From positions 1,252,886 through 1,316,885 of the forward strand of contig NZ_CP020478.1 in the NCBI RefSeq assembly GCF_002080395.1: DNA of 64,000 nucleotides, in the 5' to 3' direction. Made by a program: the position numbers and the translations under genes. Every line of letters starts with the position of its first letter. The first letter of the stretch is position 1. Below are positions 58,427 to 64,000 of the stretch, in pieces. Under the pieces are notes generated by a model. It ran no database searches, was not told where the DNA came from, and worked only from the letters and a program-made list of their open reading frames with translations. Origin of the DNA: Campylobacter helveticus (GTDB lineage: Bacteria > Campylobacterota > Campylobacteria > Campylobacterales > Campylobacteraceae).

Positions 58427-59445
58427 TTAACCGAGCTTTCTTGCACGAGTTTGATAAAATATTTTGCATTTTCCACAGGGATATCAGGAAGAATTCCGTG
58501 TCCTAAGTTAAAAATATGTGCCTTGCCACGCATAATTTGCAAAATGTCCTCAACGCCCTTTTTTATAGCGTTTTTATCATAAAGTCTGCAAGGCTCCATA
58601 TTGCCCTGAAGTGTAAATTTATGCGAAAGCTTATCTCTAGCTAAGTCAAGCGGAGTACTCCAATCCACCCCAAACACATCAAATTCCCCATCAATTCTTT
58701 CTAAATACCCGCTCACGCCTTTTGGAAAGAGTATCACGGGGATATGTGGATATTTTTGTTTAAGATAAGCAGCAAGCTCTTTCATATAAGCGAAAGAAAA
58801 TTCGAAAAACGCCCCCTCCTCTAAAGCCCCAGCCCAGCTGTCAAAAATCTGCACCGCATTTGCCCCCGCTTTAATTTGCTCTTCCAAATAAGCTTTCAAA
58901 ACTTCATTTAATTTTCTTAAAATTTGATGTAAAAACTCAGGATTTTGATAAAGTAATTTTTTGCATTTAGCATAATTTTTACTTCCCCTACCCTCTATCA
59001 TATAAGTAGCTATCGTCCAAGCACTCCCACAAAAGCCAATTAATGCTTTATCTTTTGGCAATTTTTCCCTTGTCAAAGAAAGTGCGTCATAAACATAACC
59101 AAGCCTCTTAACCGCCGCTAAAGAATCAAGCCTATCTAAATCCTCTTTATTTTTAAGAGGGGTGCTAAATACAGGACCTTCACCCTTTTCAAAACGAAGC
59201 TCAAGCCCCATTTCCAAAGGAACAACTAAAATGTCAGAAAAAATAATCGCCGCATCTACACCTAAAATATCCACAGGCTGTAAGCTTACTTCACTTGCTT
59301 TTTTATAATCCTTACAAAGTGAGAGAAAATCCCCAGCACTCTGCCTTACCGCCATATACTCACTTAAATACCGCCCTGCTTGACGCATCATCCACACAGG
59401 AGTATAGGGCGTTTGCCTCCTAAAACACGCATCAATAAAAATCAT
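58423..59445 (-). CDS. hemE: Uroporphyrinogen decarboxylase
   Basis: A 340-residue HemE that decarboxylates uroporphyrinogen III to coproporphyrinogen III. The N-terminal [19 protein letters not shown] near residues 9-27 (catalytic Arg and substrate loop) and [16 protein letters not shown] near 139-154 are diagnostic, as is the C-terminal [10 protein letters not shown]. Normal length. It is followed by the radical SAM gene with a 4-base overlap. Confidence 0.97.
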   Translation of the reverse strand: MIFIDACFRRQTPYTPVWMMRQAGRYLSEYMAVRQSAGDFLSLCKDYKKASEVSLQPVDILGVDAAIIFSDILVVPLEMGLELRFEKGEGPVFSTPLKNKEDLDRLDSLAAVKRLGYVYDALSLTREKLPKDKALIGFCGSAWTIATYMIEGRGSKNYAKCKKLLYQNPEFLHQILRKLNEVLKAYLEEQIKAGANAVQIFDSWAGALEEGAFFEFSFAYMKELAAYLKQKYPHIPVILFPKGVSGYLERIDGEFDVFGVDWSTPLDLARDKLSHKFTLQGNMEPCRLYDKNAIKKGVEDILQIMRGKAHIFNLGHGILPDIPVENAKYFIKLVQESSVK

Positions 59446-59463
59446 TTTCTTTCCTTTATAAAT

Positions 59464-60657
59464 TTATTCATTTCGCAAAGTGTCTAAAATATTTACTTCG
59501 GTCGCCTTTTTCGCAGGGTAAAACGAAGAAAGTGCGATGATACATAAAGCACCTACTAAGGTAAGTACAAAGTCCAAAATAGACAAATCAAGCGGCAATT
59601 TCGAAGTGCCATAAACATCAGCTGGTAAAGAGATAATGTCGAAATTTCCCAAAAGCCAAAGCGTGATAAAGGCTAAAATCACCCCGCACACCATACCGCT
59701 ACCGCCTATTAACATACCCAAAGCAAAAAAGCTTTTTTTTACCTCCGCTTTGCTTGCTCCAAGTGCAAGCAAAAGGGCTATTTCACTGCGGCGGTTCATC
59801 ACTATCATCAAAAGTGAGCTTACTATATTAAGCCCAGCAACAAGGATAATGAGCATTAAAACGATGAAAAGTGCGCGCTTTTCAAGCTCTAGGGCGGAGA
59901 AGAAATTTTGATTTTGCTCCCACCAGCCTATGGCGGCATAATCCTGCCCCAAATAAGCCCTAAGCTTTTCTATATCCTTAAAGGCTTCTTGGCTATAAAT
60001 ATGCACACCATCATAGCCCTCTTTCACACCTAAAACTTTCCTAAGTGCCTTAGCCTCCACATACATATAAGCCTTATCGTAAAAAATAAGCCCGGAATTA
60101 AACTTAGCCTTCACATCAAAACGCTTTGTGGTAGGGGTCAAAGAGAAACCGCTAGGGTTCAAATTTGAAAAGATTAAAGAAAGTTTATCGTTTTTTTGAA
60201 GGCGAAACTCATCAGCTAAAGCCCCCCCTATAAGTATGTCATAACCGCTTAAATTTGTATCTTTAAGAGCATTTTGGACAACTTCGTTAATTTTCTTTTC
60301 CTCTTCAAAATTCACACCAAAAACAATTCCGCCCTCAAAGCGATTATCCCCTTTGGCTATCACTTGAGTGCTTAAATAAGGGCTAAAAAGCAAATGCGGA
60401 AACCGCCCTCTTAACTCCGCCACAAATTCATCATCAACAGGTGCATAAAATTTCGGCAAAAGGGTAATGGGATAATTCATCACAAAAAAGCGTTTTTGAA
60501 ATTCCTTATCAAAGCCATTCATTATCGCCATAGCGACCAAAAGCACACAAAGCCCCACGCACACACCCAAAAACGCCAAAAGCATAGAAAGATTGATAAA
60601 AGGTTGCTCTTTATCAAAACGAAGGTATTTAAAAAGTAGATAACGCGTTAGACTCAT
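59464..60657 (-). CDS. lolE: Lipoprotein-releasing ABC permease (LolC/E-type)
   Basis: The start is taken as ATG 60657, one codon inside the longest frame, because GAGAG precedes it; this gives 397 residues. One N-terminal membrane helix near 20-45 with YLLFKYLRFDKEQPF before it, a large periplasmic domain, and three C-terminal helices with MNRRSEIALLLALGASKAEVKK form the LolC/E layout. These permeases with LolD extract lipoproteins from the inner membrane. In C. jejuni the same gene is next to secA; here a GmrSD-like gene lies between. Confidence 0.87.
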   Translation of the reverse strand: MSLTRYLLFKYLRFDKEQPFINLSMLLAFLGVCVGLCVLLVAMAIMNGFDKEFQKRFFVMNYPITLLPKFYAPVDDEFVAELRGRFPHLLFSPYLSTQVIAKGDNRFEGGIVFGVNFEEEKKINEVVQNALKDTNLSGYDILIGGALADEFRLQKNDKLSLIFSNLNPSGFSLTPTTKRFDVKAKFNSGLIFYDKAYMYVEAKALRKVLGVKEGYDGVHIYSQEAFKDIEKLRAYLGQDYAAIGWWEQNQNFFSALELEKRALFIVLMLIILVAGLNIVSSLLMIVMNRRSEIALLLALGASKAEVKKSFFALGMLIGGSGMVCGVILAFITLWLLGNFDIISLPADVYGTSKLPLDLSILDFVLTLVGALCIIALSSFYPAKKATEVNILDTLRNE

Positions 60658-60718
60658 CAAAGTTCTCTCAAAATTAAATTTTTCACATTAAATTCCATAT
60701 TAATTTAAAAATTATCCC

Positions 60719-62419
60719 TCATTCAATTTTCCAAATCTTAAAAAATTCCTCAATAAGCCTAGCACTACGCTCTTCTACACTTTGCAAATTCCATTCATTT
60801 TTGTCCAATAATTCGCGAGTAATGAGTAAATCGGCACATTTTTTAATGCAATTTTTACGACTTCCATCGCCTTCTAGCTTTATTTTCCAAGCACAATTTT
60901 TTATAGTGCTATTCAAAGAGCCTTTTAAAAGGGTCATATTACCAATCTGATAAATATAATTCTTCGCTTTCTCATCATCGCCAACAATATCTTTCCAATG
61001 CGTTTGCCAAGTTTGTGGTATTAAATGCTCCAAAGTATAATCATAATTCAACTCCACTAAATCTTGCTTATCTTTGCTAAGATATCTTCTATATAATTCA
61101 ATCCAAAATAAAATAAGTTTTGGAGCTCTATTATTCAAATACAAATGCTCTAAAGCCTTTTCTAATTCACTTCTACTTGGTATATCATTGAGCTTTTCTT
61201 TTAAATCTCTTAAAGGATTATTCAAATCAATACTTCTTACAATAGCGGCAAATTTTTTACTATAACTATTTGTATCATACCCACAAACATAACGCGTCAT
61301 AATGTAATTTTCTATGACTTGCAAACACTCATTTAAAAGTGTCTGCTCTTTAACACTATGACTTAAAAATAAAATTAACGGCATAGCGGTATTGACATTT
61401 ATCACGCTTATGATATGAAATAAACGCTTCATATCCTCATCAAAACGCAACGCCCCTCCCTTAAAAAAGGGTAAATTTATATAAATTTCTGCATATTCTT
61501 TAATGTGCTTTAAAAAGTTTTCTAATTCATTATTGTTAAAATTTTCAATATATCCTTTATAAAGAAAACTTAAATCCTCCAAAGAATTTTTCTCTGGATT
61601 AAAAAATTGCCCCACAACAGCAAAAGCATGAAGAAAAATTTCACTTTGCACCCTTTTAATTCTACCTATCTCAACTTCTATTTCCCAAAATTCTCTATTT
61701 TCTTTCACTTCAAAAACTGCTTCCCAACACTCCTTATAAAGCTTCTCATAATCTGCACCTATTTTAAGAGCCTTTGCAAAAATAGCATTTTTAATAATAT
61801 CTGTCGCCGTTAGTCTTAAACCAGCCGTATTAATGGAGTCAAAAATTTTCTGCTCATCTTCGTTTGCTTCCAAATTAATAGCAACCCATAATTTTGACTC
61901 TAAAATAAAATCTAAAAAGTCCCTAAAATCCAATTTTTCACTTTCAATTTGCTCTTTAAAATACTGATAACATTGAAAAATTTTCTCATTTTGATATAAA
62001 TGATTAATCCCCTCATCGCCACGCAAAACAGCCGCAAAAACTTCTCTATCAACTTTAGAATGCTCTATTCTTGGCTTTTTATTTTTAGTTGGTTTTTGAA
62101 ACAAATACTCAGTATAATCACTCTTATCTTCATCGTCTAAACGCTCATATAAAACCTTAACTAAAAGGGAAAAGGTTGTTAATCTTTGCTGTCCGTCAAT
62201 CAAACTTCTTTTTGAACCCTCTCCAGCATTCGTGGCTAATTGCTTAAAAATGACAGAGCCTAAAAAATGGTCTTTTTTATTATCTTTATAACTCTCCTTT
62301 AAGTCCTTAAATAATTGTTCCCACTGCTCTTTATCCCAAGCATAAGCTCTTTGAAAAAATGGAACTTCGATACAATTTTCCTCTCGCATAAAGCCAAAAT
62401 TCTTCTCTGACGCTTTCAT
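60719..62419 (-). CDS. GmrSD-like (DUF262 + DUF1524) protein, probable defence nuclease
   Basis: A 566-residue protein. The N-terminal DUF262 domain has VPFFQRAYAWDKEQW at residues 19-33 and SLIDGQQRLTTFSLLVKVLY at 72-91 (DGQQR is the nucleotide-binding and hydrolysis motif). The C-terminal DUF1524 domain has LEHLIPQTW near residue 470 and GNMTLLKGSLNSTIKN, an HNH-type nuclease signature. In GmrSD type IV restriction enzymes these two domains cut modified phage DNA. The gene lies alone between lolE and secA with its own AGAGAGG ribosome site. Its specificity is unknown. Confidence 0.85.
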   Translation of the reverse strand: MKASEKNFGFMREENCIEVPFFQRAYAWDKEQWEQLFKDLKESYKDNKKDHFLGSVIFKQLATNAGEGSKRSLIDGQQRLTTFSLLVKVLYERLDDEDKSDYTEYLFQKPTKNKKPRIEHSKVDREVFAAVLRGDEGINHLYQNEKIFQCYQYFKEQIESEKLDFRDFLDFILESKLWVAINLEANEDEQKIFDSINTAGLRLTATDIIKNAIFAKALKIGADYEKLYKECWEAVFEVKENREFWEIEVEIGRIKRVQSEIFLHAFAVVGQFFNPEKNSLEDLSFLYKGYIENFNNNELENFLKHIKEYAEIYINLPFFKGGALRFDEDMKRLFHIISVINVNTAMPLILFLSHSVKEQTLLNECLQVIENYIMTRYVCGYDTNSYSKKFAAIVRSIDLNNPLRDLKEKLNDIPSRSELEKALEHLYLNNRAPKLILFWIELYRRYLSKDKQDLVELNYDYTLEHLIPQTWQTHWKDIVGDDEKAKNYIYQIGNMTLLKGSLNSTIKNCAWKIKLEGDGSRKNCIKKCADLLITRELLDKNEWNLQSVEERSARLIEEFFKIWKIE

Positions 62420-62457
62420 TGTTTTTCCTCTCTAATTAAAAATCTCTCTTATTATGC

Positions 62458-64000
62458 TCAAGCCCTATCTGCCATTACTCCCCTCTTAGGACCACTTTTT
62501 CCGTGGCATTCTTTAAATTTCTTTCCGCTTCCGCAAGGACAAGGTGCATTTCTAGGAACTTTTTTAAATTCTGCTTCGCCTAAATTATCCTCACTCGCGC
62601 CGATTTGTGCTGTGCTTTCTAAAAGTTCATCATTTTCTTTATTTGCTTTTTCCTCCAAATTTTCTGCATCTTTTTGAGAAATTTGCACACTAAAAAGTAA
62701 TTTAATGCTATCAAATTTTATGCGTTCTACCAACTCTAAGAAAAGATTATAGCTTTCTTTTTTATACTCCACCAAAGGGTCCTTTTGATTATACCCACGA
62801 AGCCCTATGCCCGTTTTTAAAATATCCATTTGATACAAATGCTCGCGCCAAGCATTATCTAAAACTTGCAAATATAAAATCCGCTCGATATTTCTTAACT
62901 GCTCACTTGAAATTTGCGCCATTTTTCCCTCATAAGAGCGTTCTAAAATTTCACTGAGCTTTTCCTCCAAAGCAACTAAATCAAGCTCTTTAAAATCCAC
63001 TTCGTCAATCTCGGTCGCAAAGTCTTGTGCAATTTTTTGCTTTAACGCTTCAAAATCACCCAAATTCTCACCCTCCATCATCGAATTTAAAGTTGTCTGT
63101 GCGTATTCTTTTATATTTTGTGAAATTTTTGCTCTTATATCGTAATTTTCATCCAAAAGCTCGTTGCGGTAGCGGTAAATTGTTTTTCTTTGCTCATTTG
63201 CCACATCATCATACTCAAGTAGGTGTTTTCTACTCTCAAAATGCAAACTTTCCACTTTCTTTTGAGCATTTTCAACAGCTCTTGTAACAATGCGACTTTC
63301 AATGCTCTCACCCTCTTTAATGCCAAGCCTATCCATAATGCTCTTTATCCTATCGCCACCAAAAATGCGTAAAAGATTATCTTCTAGGCTTAGATAAAAA
63401 CGACTCACACCAGGGTCCCCTTGACGCCCCGCGCGACCGCGAAGCTGATTATCTATCCTGCGGCTTTCGTGCCTTTCTGTGCCGATGATGTAAAGTCCGC
63501 CAAGCTCTCTTACTTCATCATCTATTTTTATATCCACACCGCGTCCCGCCATATTTGTCGCTATGGTAACGGCTCCTTTTTTACCCGCATCAGCGATGAT
63601 TAAAGCTTCTTGCTCGTGGTTTTTAGCGTTTAGCACATAATGAGGGATTTTTTCTTTTGCAAGCATAGAGTGAAAAACCTCACTTCTTTCAATACTAGCC
63701 GTTCCCACAAGCACAGGCTGTCCCTTAGCATTTGCCTTTTTAACCTCCTCAATGACGGCTTTAAATTTTTCCTCTTGAGTTTTATAAATCAAATCATCCT
63801 TATCTTGTCTTTTGATAGGGATATTTGTAGGGATAGAAACAACATCAAGGCTATAAATTTGAGAAAATTCACTCGCCTCAGTTTGAGCCGTGCCTGTCAT
63901 ACCTGCTAATTTATCATACATTCTAAAATAATTTTGAAAAGTAATGTCTGCTAAAGTTTGGCTTTCTTCTTGGATTTTTACGCCCTCTTTTGCCTCCAAA
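62458..64000 (-). CDS. secA: Preprotein translocase ATPase SecA, C-terminal part
   Basis: At least 513 residues of SecA, continuing past the right edge. The visible part contains [16 protein letters not shown], the helicase motif [32 protein letters not shown], the helical scaffold domain, and the zinc-binding tail [14 protein letters not shown] near the end. SecA drives export through SecYEG. In C. jejuni it is next to the lolE-type gene. No terminator-like hairpin was noticed after it. Confidence 0.98.
   Translation of the reverse strand, partial: LEAKEGVKIQEESQTLADITFQNYFRMYDKLAGMTGTAQTEASEFSQIYSLDVVSIPTNIPIKRQDKDDLIYKTQEEKFKAVIEEVKKANAKGQPVLVGTASIERSEVFHSMLAKEKIPHYVLNAKNHEQEALIIADAGKKGAVTIATNMAGRGVDIKIDDEVRELGGLYIIGTERHESRRIDNQLRGRAGRQGDPGVSRFYLSLEDNLLRIFGGDRIKSIMDRLGIKEGESIESRIVTRAVENAQKKVESLHFESRKHLLEYDDVANEQRKTIYRYRNELLDENYDIRAKISQNIKEYAQTTLNSMMEGENLGDFEALKQKIAQDFATEIDEVDFKELDLVALEEKLSEILERSYEGKMAQISSEQLRNIERILYLQVLDNAWREHLYQMDILKTGIGLRGYNQKDPLVEYKKESYNLFLELVERIKFDSIKLLFSVQISQKDAENLEEKANKENDELLESTAQIGASEDNLGEAEFKKVPRNAPCPCGSGKKFKECHGKSGPKRGVMADRA

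Noticed and set aside
1-64000. CRISPR array, insertion sequence or prophage
   Set aside because: No regularly spaced direct repeats, transposase, integrase or phage structural genes were seen on either strand.

Overview
The window is chromosomal DNA of a Campylobacter, most likely in the thermotolerant group close to C. jejuni, C. upsaliensis and C. helveticus. The reasons are the AT-rich, tightly packed genes, the neighbour pairs and operons known from C. jejuni (kpsM-T-E-D-F, patA-patB-ape1 beside the ferritin cft, dut/EI24/tilS/rimO, aroB/mscS/mtaB/ftsH-like, thiD-thiE, lolE near secA), a FlaC-type flagellin, and long poly-G/poly-C tracts in surface-glycan genes. Gene order departs from C. 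jejuni NCTC 11168 in several places. The species call is inference.

Layout. 1-3.2 kb: end of a HobA-like gene, lysC and rppH on the minus strand, then hemW on plus. 3.2-4.3 kb: an unrecognised three-gene cassette that begins with a small signal-peptide ORF. 4.3-11 kb: a flavin disulfide-oxidoreductase-like protein, then a tightly overlapping operon macA-macB-tolC-like lipoprotein-two nitroreductases. 11-17.5 kb: panD, prmC, a Ste24-type protease, the peptidoglycan O-acetylation genes and ferritin. 17.8-19.8 kb: a large glycan-modification-type gene switched OFF by a G15 tract. 19.8-27.7 kb: an EamA transporter, murA, moeA, a decayed MATE gene, tRNA-Gly, yggS, flaC, a DUF4149-type membrane protein and prfB. 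27.7-33.4 kb: a remnant of a glycan gene whose first 117 bp exactly match, in inverted orientation, the G15 gene; then five genes matching the O-methyl phosphoramidate (MeOPN) capsule pathway, two of which carry in-frame G11 tracts. 33.5-37.2 kb: dut, an EI24-like gene, tilS and rimO. 37.3-40.1 kb: a D-lactate/glycolate dehydrogenase-like gene split by a single in-frame TAG. 40.1-47.5 kb: a hypothetical gene, a UPF0306 gene, a glycosyltransferase-like gene, the capsule exporter kpsMTEDF and tRNA-Arg. 47.5-60.7 kb: tgt, an RCK-type regulator, aroB, mscS, mtaB, an FtsH-like AAA protein without its protease motif, thiD, thiE, hemD, a radical SAM gene, hemE and lolE. 60.7-64 kb: a GmrSD-like (DUF262/DUF1524) gene and the C-terminal part of secA.

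How the genes work together. Surface variation dominates. The MeOPN cassette would make a phosphoramidate donor for capsule sugars, and kpsMTEDF would export the capsule. Three hypermutable G tracts, plus homopolymeric T runs directly upstream of the -10 boxes of the MeOPN operon and of both copies of the inverted repeat, could vary expression. PatA/PatB/Ape1 would adjust peptidoglycan acetylation. The efflux/nitroreductase operon may join reduction of nitro compounds to export. Two loci are plainly broken in this sequence (the dehydrogenase and the MATE transporter), one is OFF by phase (17.9 kb), and one is a fragment (27.8 kb). No CRISPR array, insertion sequence or rRNA gene was seen.
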